From: Rhynchosporium graminicola
Taxonomy: Eukaryota; Ascomycota; Leotiomycetes; Helotiales; Ploettnerulaceae
Reading direction: 5' to 3'
Assembly (NCBI GenBank): GCA_900074885.1
Contig: FJUW01000042.1
Span: 124,001 to 188,000 of the forward strand
DNA: 64,000 bases
The notes below the pieces were generated by a model. The model ran no database searches and was not told the origin of the DNA. It saw only the letters and a program-made list of their open reading frames with translations. The translations under genes and the position numbers were made by a program. Below, piece by piece: positions 47,370 to 60,379 of the stretch. The first letter of the stretch is position 1, and each line of letters opens with the position of its first letter.

Positions 47370-50186
47370 ATGAATTCTCCATCACGGGAGGAGTTTAAGA
47401 TCATCGTCGTTGGCGAAGGTATTGCTGGTCTAGCACTTGCGTGTGCTCTCGAGCGCGCGAGCATCGATTATGTGGTGCCTGGAAAGTCGAGACGAAGTCG
47501 TGCCACAAGTAGGGGCTAGTATAGCTATGCTTCCTTGTGGAATGAGACTTTTGGATCAGCTGGGTATCGTTGATCAGGTGCGAGAGGGTGCCGTTATGCA
47601 TGAGAATGATACGATTTGGACTGGTGGGAATGGTAGCGAGAAGGGAAAGAAAGCGGCTCCTGCCCGGATGATGAGAGCTCCTTTGGGTGGAGATATTGAG
47701 TATGGACGCTCTAGTTAAGTTTTCGAATTGTTTTTAGCATGCGTACTTTTGTTCTTTTGGACTTTTGGGTTGTACTGATTGTTTCTTGGATAGACATGGC
47801 TACGAGGTTATCTTTCTCGAAAGGCAAAACTTACAGCAACAGCTTTACAATGCCATCGCAGACAAGTCTAAGTTTCTTATAGGTCGAAGGGGTCAAAGGT
47901 ATGGAGCATGGCGAAAAAGAAGTCGTGGTGAGGTGCGAGAATGGAGAGGTGTACCATGGTGATGTGTTGCATGGTGCCGATGGAACACATAGTTTTGTTC
48001 GGACAGAGATGAGGAAATCGATCGAGAAGAAAGATCCAAAGCTTCTGGATAAGGATAAGAAAAGTTTGCAGCCCTATATTTGTAAAACATAGCTAACATC
48101 ACTACTAGATTCATTCGTCGAATACTCTTGTCTTTTCGGTATCTCTACAGCTGTGCCGGGCATCGAAATGGCAACTATGCATCGCGCCTACAGCCGCAAT
48201 ATGGCCTGTCGTACTATCGGAGGAATCAATGATACTTAATGGTTCTTCCACAAGCGACTGGACAAGAAATACACCGCTCCCAATATCCCTCGCTTCGAAC
48301 AAGCGGATGCTGACGCTCAAGCAACTGAGCACGTGGACTTCGTCGTCGGTGGCACCGATGGTAAAGTTACCCTCAGTGATTTATGGAAGAGGAAAAAGGT
48401 TGGTGGTTTGCAGTGTATGGACGGAGGACACCACGAGCATTGGACATTTGGACGAATTGCTTGCTTCGGTGATTTCGTTCACAAAGTCACTGCGAATGCA
48501 GGCACTGTCGGTAATATGTGCCTTGAGGACGCTGCAGCAGTGACGAATGCACTTGTAAAGCTCTTTGACGGCCAGAAAAGCTCATCACAATATCAGAACG
48601 GAAACGCTAAACATCAAAACGGAAGTACGAAACAGAAGGTATCTGCGAAAGCTAGAGCTGAATTCAAGGCCGTCGAGGAGGCCCTTAAAGGATATCAAGA
48701 TGGCTGCAAAGATCGTATAAAAGAAGCAGTCAAGGGAGCCAACGCTTTTACTCGTATTGAAACCTTTGCAACCTTCTTTGACGAGATGTTCGTCAAGTAC
48801 ATCGGACCGGCAATGGGTGACTTGCTGATGGATATCTTCTCTGACGGCATGGTCGGCGGGCCAAAGTTCGAGTTTCTGCCTACTCCTAAGATATCGTTGG
48901 GGGTAGGCATGCCGTGGAATCGATATTATGGTGTCACTAAGCATGAGTCGTTGTGGAGGAGAGCTCTTCGGGCATTGCCGTTGTTGGGCATGTTCTATGT
49001 TTCTAGTAGTGTGCTTATTTACGAGTTGCCGAACAAGTTGAGTTCACTTGTAGTGCATTGTTTCAAAGGTGGTGTGATTGCCAATGGACTTTTGAGTGCA
49101 TTGTTGAGAACAGTTTTTACAGGAAGAGAGGCGCTGGTCACTTTTATGATGCCATTCCTTGCGGCTTTCACTCCGTCGATGGCTGGATTAGGTGGCTGTA
49201 AGTATTTCTCACTTCCTCCCCACCTTCAGGTATGTAGTCAAAGTGTCGCTAACTAATACAGCTGGACTGGCGTTCAAGAATCACGGAGAAGGGGATTTGG
49301 ATGTCTATGCACCATAGAGAATGCAGGCTTTGAGCTTCCTGACCGATTATTTCGCATTTAATGCCATCTGGATGATCGAGAGTTGTCGGAGAGGAGATAT
49401 CTGGACTTTCGCTCGCATGTAAGTCGCTGAAAAGACACTCAAATCAGAAAATAGACTCACACATTCGATAGTCCAGTGTGTTTCCTTCTAGCTGCTCAAC
49501 TATACGGAATTGGCGTCGTGGCTCCCATCTACTTCTTCCTCCACTATGTCCAGATCCCGAGCACCAAGTTCTACGCCGCAGACAACAGACATGTCCCTAT
49601 CCATCTAGTCAAGACTATACTCCCGACCTTGCTTCTGGGATACGTCGCCACTACGATTGTCATGTACTATCCTACATCATCAATTTCCACACTCCAAGCT
49701 TGGAATCACATCTGGCAACCCTTCCCCATCTACATTGCCATCTTATATTAAGCAGTTTACTTCCAGACACCTAGCGAGAGGATAGGACACACAACGTAAA
49801 AGGCGATCTTTTCTGGCTCCGCCTCATCTACTTCACTACTGCTTTCGCTTCATCCGCAATGTGGATCTACACTTTCCTTGCTTCGCCAACGCCCTTATTT
49901 CAACTCTTCTTCAGCAATGTTGAATAGAGAGACGACATTCAAGACGTTGGAAGAGGGCATGAGGATGTTCTTGAAGTATGATGAACTGTTCTGTTTCACT
50001 AGCGGTGTGATTTGGGTCTTGTTGTGTTTCAGTGATTTGAAGAGCGAGGGTAGACTGACTGCGGGATGGAGAAAGGTGGTAGCTATCTTTACGGGAATGA
50101 CTTTGGGTCTGGGACCCGGTGCGGGCTTGGTCATCATATGGTGGTGGAGAGATGAAATTCTTACGAGGCCGGGGATGGAGGAATAG
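47370..50186 (+). pseudogene. FAD-dependent monooxygenase fused to a multi-pass membrane domain, multiply broken
   Basis: The N-terminus MNSPSREEFKIIVVGEGIAG keeps the GxGxxG FAD motif. VGASIAMLPCGMRLLDQLG, VVVRCENGEVYHGDVLHGADG and GRIACFGDFVHK (the GD motif) follow, as in PaxM-type monooxygenases that oxidise prenylated/terpenoid natural products. From about 48,950 come several membrane segments (ALPLLGMFYVSSSVLIY, FLTDYFAFNAIWMIES, LYGIGVVAPIYFFLHYV). Breaks are an extra C near 47,478, a splice donor reading TTAAGT instead of GTAAGT at 47,715, an extra G near 47,889-47,892, TAA at 48,237, TAG at 49,315, and further frame changes and a stop near 49,745-49,775 and 49,925. Several introns remain intact (e.g. 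49198-49261). The full protein would be about 800 aa. The membrane domain's role is unknown to me. Confidence 0.85.
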
Positions 50187-50913
50187 TTATTGTGTAATTG
50201 GTTTGAGTTAAGCGGAAGAAATGGTACAGGAGGAAACAACAGAAGGCATCTAACGTCTTTGTTAGAATAGCAGTAATAGAGTGATGGAACTTTTCACATC
50301 CCAGTAGTAGTACGCGGCTTAAGCAAATAGCTTTTGGTACGATGATTCACGTCTGTGTGACAGTATACAAAGCGAGAATCTGACTTGAGGATTCAGTGCC
50401 AAGATAGATAGCTGTCTCACAGACTACGTACATTTTTCGGACTGTATATGAAACCAATACAGACCTGTTCGTCTCAGCTTATTCTGTCTGAATCTGAACC
50501 TGGAATAGCAGAGGTTTTTACTTCGAGTCTAGATTGCCCATTTCACGCGTCATCGCCTGCATGTGACTTTCTTCATCCAGCCTTCCCAGATTTCTTACAT
50601 CCGTCATGCAACTCGATATCTCACGTTGCCTCTGCTTTTACTCTCCAATCCAAATCAGTATTACCAAGGATCGATCCGATACAGTCTCTTATGCTTACCG
50701 GACGCATTAGCTTCGCGGCGACGCCTCACATTGGCTGTATACGCTCGTGGCGGCCTGGAGACATTCAATCTAGCTCATTATTGAAAATCCAACGATTCGT
50801 TGACTTATCCCCATGGATGAGGAAAGGATCAAGTCCTATTAAAGCAGTCAATCCCGGCTCGTCCTTGCTACGATTGCGATACAATCCTTATCTGGGCTGA
50901 ATTTCGCCCAGGT
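50187..50913. other. Intergenic
   Basis: Between two pseudogenes. A 150-codon plus-strand frame at 50448-50900 is Ser/Pro-rich with no domain and conflicts with other frames; I do not regard it as a gene. Confidence 0.35.
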
Positions 50914-51553
50914 CTAGATCCTTCCGATGTCGACTTTGTCAGCGTCGATTTTGTTTTGAAGTTCATCCATATCGTACTTTCTGGCTACCATGTCTTCAGC
51001 CGCGGCCTCCGTCAGCTTGGCATCTTCAAGTTTCCGTGGCCTTTTTGATTTGGTTGAATATGAAATGTTCGACAAATTTAATTGGGATGGGAGAGGGGAA
51101 TTTGTGTCTTGCCCCCAGGCAGTAGTAGTAGTAGTAGTGTAAGCAGCACGCAAGAGTGTGATAGGAACCATGTCCATATCCGTGAGCTGCCCGTTGATGA
51201 GTCCCAATGGTGTAATCCAAACATCCGCGTTGCAAGGGTGTTTCAAAGGTGTGGGGAGGGGTGCCTAGTGCATCGACGAAGGACTCCATGCTAGCTCTGA
51301 TTGATTCGAGATTTTGAGGAAAGGCCAGGTCGGCTTCTGATGGTGGCAACGCAGGCGAGAGTGTGATAACCCGAAGGACTTCAATATTTCGTAGAATTTG
51401 AGGGATCCCAGAGATGTCTACTCCTTGAGAATATCCCTGATAATCTCTTTGAGAAGGAGCTGCTATAGACGTGGTGGAGGGCGGTGATGTTGCAGTGAGT
51501 GATAAGAAATCGTATAGAAGAATAATGAGAGGTTTTCTATCTATGACCCTTCA
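50914..51553 (-). pseudogene. Gene fragment of unknown family, no start, one frameshift
   Basis: On the minus strand an open stretch without an ATG reads SIAAPSQRDYQGYSQGVDISG, then IPQILRNIEVLRVITLSPALP, then a shift of one base near 51,250. It continues CNADVWITPLGLINGQLTDM, and later KRPRKLEDAKLTEAAAEDM and KYDMDELQNKI, ending at 50914. The biased, helix-like sequence on both sides of the shift suggests one former coding region. An ACT/TAC repeat (51,121-51,139) sits inside. I do not recognise the family. A missed 5' exon is possible. Confidence 0.4.
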
Positions 51554-51691
51554 AATTTATCGCCGATTCGCCGTTGTATGGCATGAATTATTTTCCTACA
51601 GAAAGAAATAGATGAGACAATTATATTTATTCGCTTAAAATGGCACGTCAACATTACAGGTACCTTTACCTCTTATCAAGTTCCCACACAT

Positions 51692-54600
51692 CTAAAATCC
51701 AGAAGTGACCTGACCGGCCTCCCTCGCAACATTCATGAATACCTCTTCGAGAGTAGGTCCCGTAACAGTATACGCCTGGAAGACCTTCACACTTCCACTC
51801 GCCCGCTGTGCCGAACTGCCTCCCGCCGCACCCATACTACTACCACCGCCCAAATGCCCATTACGCTCTCCATCCTCATCAATCCTCTTGCCCAGTAGAC
51901 CCTCCATAACCCTCATAATTCCACCCCAGCTCCGTCCTCCCTTCTCCAACTCCCACCCCACCTGCCCGTGCGCATCCTCATAATTTCTAACCTCACCCCG
52001 CCCATCCGCAAAAGCTTCCTTGACAACTCTCTTGGTCTCTTCACTTTCCATCTCCGGGCTCCGTACAGCGCGTACACTGTATGCACCGCCGTGGGTTTCT
52101 TGAAGAGAGGCAAGTGTGCCGACAGCAAGCATTCTCGTGCCCATAATAGCAACGTTCGTGGCAAGTGCTTCGGCTTCTTCCATGCTGTGTGTCGTGAGTA
52201 GTATGGCACGATTACCTGAGATGGATTGCAGAGCTTTCCAGAGAATGCGTTTGGCACCAGCGTCTTGGCCCGTGGATGGCTCGTCCAGGAGTAGGACGCG
52301 GGGGTTGCCTGTAAACTCGTTAGCAAAGTTCAAGGTTGAGGTATCTAGCGTGAGGTAGCATATGAAAAGAGAAGAGTACATACCGAGTAAGGCAATAGCA
52401 ACACTCAACTTCCTCTTCGTTCCCCCACTAAGCGCCGCCACTCTCAGATCCTCATATATGGTAATATTCAATGCCTTCAAAATGCGATCCACGTTCCCCT
52501 CTACATTCTTCAATCCCTTGACCGCTGCATAAAACCTCAACGTCTACCTCACAGTCAAATTGTCAACCGCATCGTCTTGAGACCACACACCGATGTGCAT
52601 CCTCGCTTTCTGCGGCTGGCGTGCTACAGAGACACCATCTAAGTAGATGTCGCCGAAGTTGGGCTTGAGTTCGCCTCGGATCATGTTGATGACGGTTGTT
52701 TTGCCGGCGCCGTTGCCTCCGAGGAGAGCAAGGGTCTCGTTGGCGGAGATATTGAAAGATACGTTTTCGACGGCGAAGGTTTTGCCAAAGTACTTGCTTA
52801 CGCGAAAGACGGAGAGAATTGGGGGGGAGGTGGCTGTTGAGGTGGCTGTCTTTTCTGCGTGAGTCTGATCCGCCAGGGCTGGAGATGCTGCCTCGCTGTT
52901 CTCAATAATGTAATGCAAACGCGAAGGGACACCGCGATGAGTGATGTTGTGATGCACCCAATCTGTGCTACCGTATTCATAGATAAAAAGAACAGAAACG
53001 AGGAATGTTATCTGAATAATCAGATTCGCGTACACGGACCCGTATCTGTCGTAGGTGAAAGGACGGGAGACATCGTTGTCGGCGTATTTGCCACAAAGAA
53101 CGTCGGAACTGCTTGATGTGATGAAGAATGCCCGTGCTAAACTTGCACCAGGTGATAATATGCCAAGACCGAACTGCAGGCCGTTGTATTTGTTGCCTAA
53201 GGAGGCGTTAAACACGAATGAGACGGTGTAGAGGCGAATCAGAGACAATGTATTCCCGCGGCGATGGCAAACGCAGCTTTCTTGGCGAAAAGAGAGACAA
53301 CGTAGGTCCCAAGGAGAGTTGCGATACCGAAGAGAATAAAGGCACCTAGAATGTAGGATGGCTCGTACCATAGTTGCTGCAACTTTGGCTGACCGAGGAT
53401 TACACTCCAGACGACTATTGATTCGATGAGGAAGAATTGCATGTCGAAAGCCAAATATCCTGTCCACAGTGCAAACGGGGAGACGCCATTCGAATAGTGG
53501 AGAGCTCGGATGCGGTTATTCTTTTCGAAAGCCGGATAAATTACAGCAATACTACCAGCAGCAATGAATGCCAGACATATCAAAATCGCGATAGACATAG
53601 ACGAGGAATCCGATTTGTTCTCCGGGTGTCTCATGATGCGAAGATCCGCTGTCGTTAACCTGGCGTTGCCATTGGTGGCTGTTGCGTTGCCGAGGCGATT
53701 GGTTAGATAATTGAATCCTTTCATTTGTTCACCAATGTCGTACGTTGATTCATACGCGTTGTAGAAGAATATTGCCTTGTCTGGAGTCGATGCCCAGAGA
53801 CTGAAGGTATCGTAGCTTGACCGGGCACCTTCTGTGATACTTTCTACCATCTGGTCCGTACTATTGACGAATCCTCTCGTTGACAGGGCCAGAGCAGGTA
53901 CCTCGCTAGGATCGATATCATTCGTTTCTACATAGTGGCCATCAACGTCAACTGATAAAATATCGACCGAGTGTGTTGACGAACAGCTGGTCTTGAGTTT
54001 CACCAATAAAGGCTGAAGTGGGACCCAATTTGGTTGAGGGAATGTTCTTGCCCCTAATATAGATGTTGGTTGGTACCAGATCCTCGAGTGCAGCAACGAC
54101 TGGAAACCCTACCATATCGGACGTCTGGCCTTCAGTTTGATTTCGTAGGATGATAGAGTTGACTTCGCATGTCTCGAGACGATGAAACTTGTACACGAAT
54201 TTGACCAGAGCAGCCGCTAAGATGATCGGTAACATGATACTGATTCCATAGCTGATCCATCCAGACTTATGAAGTAGAAGAGTACATCGCTTTTTGTAAA
54301 GCGTGAGAGTTTGTCGTGCAAGGCCAACAGAGTGTCCTACATCTAGATCGATATCTTCGGCGTGGTCATTCTCCATGGCGAATATCTTCTCATCGATGGC
54401 TTTGCTGGTTTCCTCCTCTCCTACCATTCCGTCACCACCTTGATCGTGTACGGCGGTCTCTGAAGTGACCTTGAGGAAGACTTGCTCGAGTGTGGGGAAA
54501 GTGACGTTGTAGGAATTATCATCCTCGTCGAGGGCTTCGAGTTCCAAAATCTTTCGTGTTGCTTCAGCGGAACTCGAGCTGCGCCAGACCATAGTCTCGC

Positions 54601-57026
54601 CGTTGACGTCAGGTTCGCTGCGAATTATGTAGTCATCCCCGTACTGTGCCTTCAATGAAGTACCGGGGCCCTCACAAACGAGCTTGCCTTTGTAGACGAT
54701 AGCGATGTGGTCTGCAAGAATATCGGCCTCGTCCAGGAAGTGGGTAGTAACGAGGACAGTTTGTCGTGAGTGACCTTTTTGGATAATATTCCAGATATTT
54801 CTTCTTGAAAGAGGGTCTAGACCACTGGATGCTTCGTCAACACAACAAACTTTAGAGCCACCAACAAATGCAATTGCAAGTTGTAGTTTCCTCATCTGTC
54901 CACCACTCAACGTCTTCGCTTGAGCAGGTCCTTTCTCCAATAGATCGCACTCGGCAAGAACGTCATCACCATCTTCGGTTGGATTGATGTAAGCTGCTGT
55001 TTTGAGCTGTTTCCAGATATCGAGATGTTCCTCCACAGTGAGAGTGTCCCAGAAAGCCTATTCCAATTAGCACACATGCCCATCATCATAACTGGAGAGA
55101 CGGACATTAGATTGAGGGCAAACTCCAAAGGCAAGTCCGGACTCGTTAAGTTCTAGCCGGGAGCCGGCGTCCATAGCCGTCATCCCAGCAACGCATTTCA
55201 GAGTCGTCGTCTTGCCGCCTCCATTGGGACCTAGTAGGAAAGTCACAGGCCCAGTCTTGACTTCCAGATTCAGGTTATCGACAGCGAGAACCGGAGAGCC
55301 CTTTCTCATGAATGGCCAGTACCAAGGACGTTCCCATTGTAAGTCTTCGAAAGACCAGTGACGCGCAACGCGACATTGTCGCTGGCATCTATGAGGTCAT
55401 ATTCTCTGGTTATGCCCCAAAGCTTTCGCTCTATGTAATAAGCTGCGCCGGTGTAGAGGACAATCTGAAGACCAAACGCGATCAGGTAAAGATACCCATC
55501 GAGTCGCTGGAGTTTCTCGTGGAATTTGTCTGTATACGGCCCCGCGTTGAGTGAGAATGCGTGGAGTTTGAATTCGCGCATGGCGACGTCCGAGATGAAA
55601 GTCGCCCATGCACAAGGTGGGAATAAGAGCGTAAGAACGAGTACTTGTGGAGTGATGGCCTTGGATGTCGTTGAGGCCATTAGTGTGATGATGGCTAGTA
55701 CAAAGGCGAATGTAGAGCTGCATAATCCCGCGAGTTGAGCCCTGCTGAACAAGGAGGCTACGAAATGTGTGCTTGCGATGGTCGATGCTCCGCTTAGTAG
55801 AGTAATGAAGAGGAATAGGATATCGGAGGTCTTTTTGAACAGTATCTGCGTCATAAGTACCGAGCAAACGAGCAATCCTGGAAAGTATATGGCGTAGAAT
55901 GAGAGCATAGTTGACAAGACCCGAGGCATGGTTGTAACGTTTTGTGCTGCCATCAAATCGGATATCGCAGTCTCGCGCTCGGAAGCTACAAAGATACTTA
56001 AGTCTAAAGACGATAAAATACTGTTAGCTCTAATTCGTAGAGTTGTGCTCAAAAAACAACTTGTGTTCGTGGAGCGTGGAGGACTCATGATAAGAAGTAA
56101 AGATGATAATAAGACTTACGATACACAACGCCAATTATGATCAAGATGAAGAAGGGGGCCACAAAAGAACTAACAAAGTTAAGCCACTCCATGGAAGTTA
56201 GCGCTAAGATCCATGATAGTTTTAGAAGTTGGGTTCTTCGATCTGAAGACGGCGATATTTCTGTCACCACTTCGGACTATAGAACCCATATTGTTGGAAA
56301 GACCAGGTGAGGAGTTATACATATGCGAGGTCCCTCCTTAGCGGGTGTGGTAGGAGCTGGAACTGCCTCTTTACCAAAATACCCACTGTAAGTCTGCGAC
56401 AACGGCTTCTCATCAATCGTGAAGTTCCCGATCTGTGACTCAATGGCCCACTGCAGCGGTAAAATTCGTGTCTGTAGCAGCGTCTCATCCTTCCGGTAAT
56501 CTCCATACTTGAAACGGAGAAGACTTCCATCAACTGCAATACTGTAATCCACATTCGTTTCATTGAAAGCTGTGAAGACCACAGCCGCGAAACAATTACT
56601 TGTTGCTTTGGTAATTTGCCTGCATTCTGTGAATAGCAAGGTGGAATCTTCAATGATAGACGGGTTCGCAACACTCATCCCAGGCTGGTTCATGACTCCA
56701 GCTATGATGGGATTCAAGCTCTCTCTTGGGAGGCCATTCGTCACAAAAACAAGTTTCTTACTTGGTGACGTGTCGATGTCGGAAGCGAGGGTAAGGATAG
56801 GCTTGGGGACAAGAGAGATTCCCATGAGCTTTTCGTCTTGACCCAAACTGGTAACATTGAGGTGGATGAGCAAACTGAAGACGAGTGTTGCGGCAATCGG
56901 GAAGAGAAAGGCTCGGAGGACGGTAACCATGGGCGCTTTGTAGAAGATGAGCATGTTCTTGTGCGTGAGAATCAGGGTTTGGAGGTAAATTCTTCGCCAT
57001 GTTGGCTGTTGTGCGGAGGAAGACAT
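51692..57026 (-). pseudogene. ABCA-type full-size ABC transporter, broken in the second half
   Basis: Layout on the minus strand is TMD1 (exon 1 from 57026, MSSSAQQPTWRRIYLQTLIL; later FVASERETAISDL and several helices), NBD1 (Walker A LLGPNGGGKTT near 55,220; signature LSGGQ near 54,900; Walker B VDEASSGLDP near 54,840), a large lumenal loop, TMD2, and NBD2 (LLGGNGAGKTT near 52,710; LSGGT near 52,425; LLLDEPSTG near 52,285). The C-terminal GPTLEEVFMNVA is family-typical. About 1,620 aa intact; members move lipids or related substrates. Breaks are frameshifts near 55,330, 54,000 and 53,245, and TAG at 52,544-52,546 where Gln is expected (VR-stop-TLRFYAAVKGL). Intron 52309-52383 is 75 nt and open, so it reads through in frame. 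Single-base indels could in part be sequence errors. Confidence 0.85.
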
Positions 57027-59840
57027 GATAGGAGTGAGTGAGTGTTGGCGATCTGGGAGATGGCTCGGTGGGTGTTCTTCTACCCTTCACGAAGGTTGTG
57101 ACTCAATCGGAAGCAGCCAGAGTGCTGGGAGTAGGAGTAGCAGTAGCCGAGGGACGATTATCCAGGATGCTGTTGTGTAGTGTTGCTTCCTGATGCTTCT
57201 GATTCAACAGGGAAAGGAAGCAGACGGACATGCGCGCGGGCAGGACCTCTGTCTTTCTGCGTGTCTACAACCAACGAACGAATGAACAAACAGAAAAACA
57301 AATGAATGAGGGAACGATCGAACGAAAGCAACGACTTCTTTTTCGGGAAAGACAGTTTCGAAAACGAGCGACAAGCACTGGTTAAGTACTCGTAGAGCAA
57401 GTAACACTTCCACACCCCTGCAGGCAAACAAGTAAGAAAGATCGCTATCGGGGACCATTGAGTCCCATCAAAAATCACGGACCAATTAGTGAGAGGATGT
57501 GAGGTCTCAATCGCGCAGCGACTGACTGTGCTGTACAGGTAATTTTGATAGTCTTTGCCGAGGAGGCTCGATTCGCCTTCCCATCCTTGTAGCAGCCGTA
57601 AAGTATGTGGGTAGGTACTAGGTAAATTTAGGTACCTTGGGTACATTCCGAGCACGAAAATAAGTACTTAATAAATATACAGAGGTACATACGGTACAAT
57701 TCTGTAAAGCCTCAGTTCTCGCCTGGGTATTCGTATCATCATCACATGGTTCTCTCCTGTATCAGTAAACTACGAGGCTCAGAGAAGCCTCGTCCCCCTC
57801 CCCTCCCCCTCCTCTCTCTATCACCTACCTAATTTTTCTTACTCCTAGAATAGGCCTGCATCCGTAAATTCCCTAATGTAGACAGGTACCACTACCCCAA
57901 TCTCAAACTCAAAACTTAGGCAGGCTTGGCTCTCTAGGCTTCGCCTTGTGTACCTCCGTATCTGGTTGGCATGTAAATCACTTCTTTTGGAGGCAGACGC
58001 GTGGAGAAAATCAGGCACCTGGATATGTACCCTGTACATTGCCCTAAATTCTTAGTTCGAGAGAAACCCGAATGAGAGGATTGGGAGGCTGTGAAAAGCT
58101 CATTCTAAGATCCGATTCTGTCGCTGGATGGTGAGGTATGTAAATATGTTCCCTTGCATTGTATGATTTTCTGACTTGGAGGGGAAAAAAAGAACTTGAC
58201 CATCACCCCTAAACCTGAGCTTAAGATCAACATCAACAAAACTCATTTGTGGTCAGTTGATCAGATACCTGAAGCATAATCTATGTTCAAGAGTGGATGT
58301 CACGCAGGTAAACTCAAGTAGACCAAGTTTACGGCCGTAGCTAGTAAACCTAGGAAGATATCCAAGAACCTGCCCGCCGCGCTAGAAGCATTCCATTCGT
58401 TTATTCGAGGTTATGATTGGCCACATGTATAGTAGTGGAGACCCGACCAGACGAGTCCTCGGCGTAGCTCTTTTACCCTGGCCTGGCTAATACATCCATA
58501 TTTCAGACCTTTGGTACATCATTCACTCAATTCGACACGATATTATCGTAACTAGGTAGTACTCACTATGTCCAAAAGGTGCTAGCAGTGTAGCGTGGAA
58601 TGTACTCTTGTAGGGTAACTTTTCACTACAACGATCTAATACCTCCGACTCAGCAACTTCTCCCATTTGCCAATCGGACCTTCCCTTGGCCAATTATTTC
58701 GGCGAATACGAATAGAAGACTCCAGTTGGGAAATAATAGCATATGACTTTGATAACTTTGATTCTTGAATTTGTTGAAAAGACTATTACTCATCGTGCTA
58801 TAGCGTACTGGTGCATGTAAAACTTCTAGTGACATACAGCAATTAACTTGCAAGTAACTTACAAGAATCTTACTAGTGATAATAACTTCCTGTGAACTAG
58901 AAGTGATCTCCTAAATACGAAGTAGTAGCAACTTTCTTTAATGCAATTTGACGCTATCACCTCACAGGCAGCTGCGCAGCCTCACCAACCTCCTCCCCGT
59001 CTACAACTAGAGTTCATTATGACTCATATTGTACGAAATTAGGTATGTAAAACTCAAACATAGTGGTTTATGTCAGGAGAGCTATAGCAGTAGTGAAGTA
59101 CTTTAAATTAAGAAGCTATAATTCTACTAGCTCTAGTACACTATCGAAGTCTCCATTCCTATTTCCTATCTGATCGCTGATATACAATGAAAGGTGCGGT
59201 TGAGCAATGGGAGAAATCGCTGATTCGAAGGTTACAGATCAAGAAGATTAGGAAGAACTCTCAGAGTCGCAGGTGATTAGTCTTCGCGAATTACATGTCT
59301 CTCGTTTCCAAAGTCGTAATATCTCTTGATTTTGTGAACCGTTGTACCTACGTACTTCTGGCTAAGTAGGCAAGGAATCTCGAAAGTAAAGGACGAACAC
59401 CCAACTGCAGTGAAAGAAAGGAATTCAAGCTGCTGACGGACCCACTACTAAGAACATGTATCCATCGATATTTCTTACCTATTCGAAACCCGTCTACCTT
59501 CTGATAGGCTAAAACGACTGTCGTATAGCAGGCCGAATGTTTGTAATATATCACCTTTCCTGAAATATTTGGTTTCCATAGATCAAAAGATAGGAACACA
59601 TGTCGCTCTATATCAAATGATATCAACCTGTAAATTCTAGTTCTGGATATAACTAGGAAGCTGCATAACTACTTTGATGTATTAAAGTCACTTCTTGGAA
59701 AGGGTTCCTGTGGCTTCGAAGTAATCTAGATGTACAGTCACCTCCAACTGATGATGCATAGAACCTCATATCACTCTAAAACACACCTACTTGGAGGCTC
59801 GTACTACCTATTGCTATAACCTCTGAGAATAAAACAAATC
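57027..59840. other. Intergenic flank next to the right-hand transposon block
   Basis: About 2.8 kb without a supportable gene. It includes the upstream region of the ABC transporter and many short TAGGTA/TACCTA motifs near 57.6-57.9 kb. AT content rises gradually from about 58.6 kb. Minus-strand frames at 57158-57655 and 59348-59626 have no recognisable product. Confidence 0.4.
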
Positions 59841-60239
59841 TCGATTATTTTTTTGGATTAGTATAGTTAGATTATATCCAGAAGATAGATTTTATATTAA
59901 AAGCTATCTTATCTTACAAATTAAGGACTAGGGAGGAAGGTTAGCGAATTTTCTCTCGCTTAGCTTCGGGGGCCTGTAGGCACGCTTTAGGGCTGGAGTC
60001 TACTTCGCAAAGATAGACAAGACAAGTAGCGCTCCTAGTCATTAAATTAATACTCAAGCTGTAAGCTATTAGCTCTACCGAAAGAGATAGATCTCTGCTA
60101 GATGGCCCAGTTAATAGTTTCTCGCTTCGGTTTCTAGTAAAGCTTGGTAAAGGCCGTAACTCTTGAAGTGTTAACTACGAGTTCTGGTGGGAAGGAAACG
60201 CCTGTTTATATATTATAAGTTAATCAGCAGTATACGAAA
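59841..60239. other. Unclassified repeat-like sequence at the edge of the transposon block
   Basis: AT-rich at first, then a 250-base part of more normal composition (59,935-60,190) that shows CTTCG and GGGGGCCTG runs but no open frame and no clear tRNA fold. It may be part of a decayed element. Nothing more can be said. Confidence 0.3.
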
Positions 60240-60250
60240 AAATAATCAAG

Positions 60251-60360
60251 TTAATCGATTTTTAATCGATTAAATCGATTAAGATTAGATTAGATTAGAT
60301 TAACTAATTTTAACCTTTAATTAGATTAAGATTTAGAGTTAATTAATAATTTAATCGATT
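60251..60360. repeat. Palindromic AATCGATT repeats and GATTA tandem, probable hAT subterminal region
   Basis: AATCGATT occurs at 60253, 60264, 60273 and 60353, and GATTA is repeated four times at 60283-60302. Clusters of short palindromes lie near the ends of hAT transposons, where the transposase binds. The transposase remnant follows directly on the minus strand, so this would be its 3' end. The link is inference. Confidence 0.5.
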
Positions 60361-60379
60361 AACTTTTGATTTATTAGAG

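Noticed and set aside
50448..50900. 150-codon plus-strand frame
   Set aside because: Ser/Pro-rich without domain; overlapping frames of similar length; no neighbouring exon.
59935..60190. Possible tRNA or 5S-like sequence near the right block
   Set aside because: Composition suggested an RNA gene, but no acceptor stem, A box plus B box pair or CCA-proximal fold could be built.
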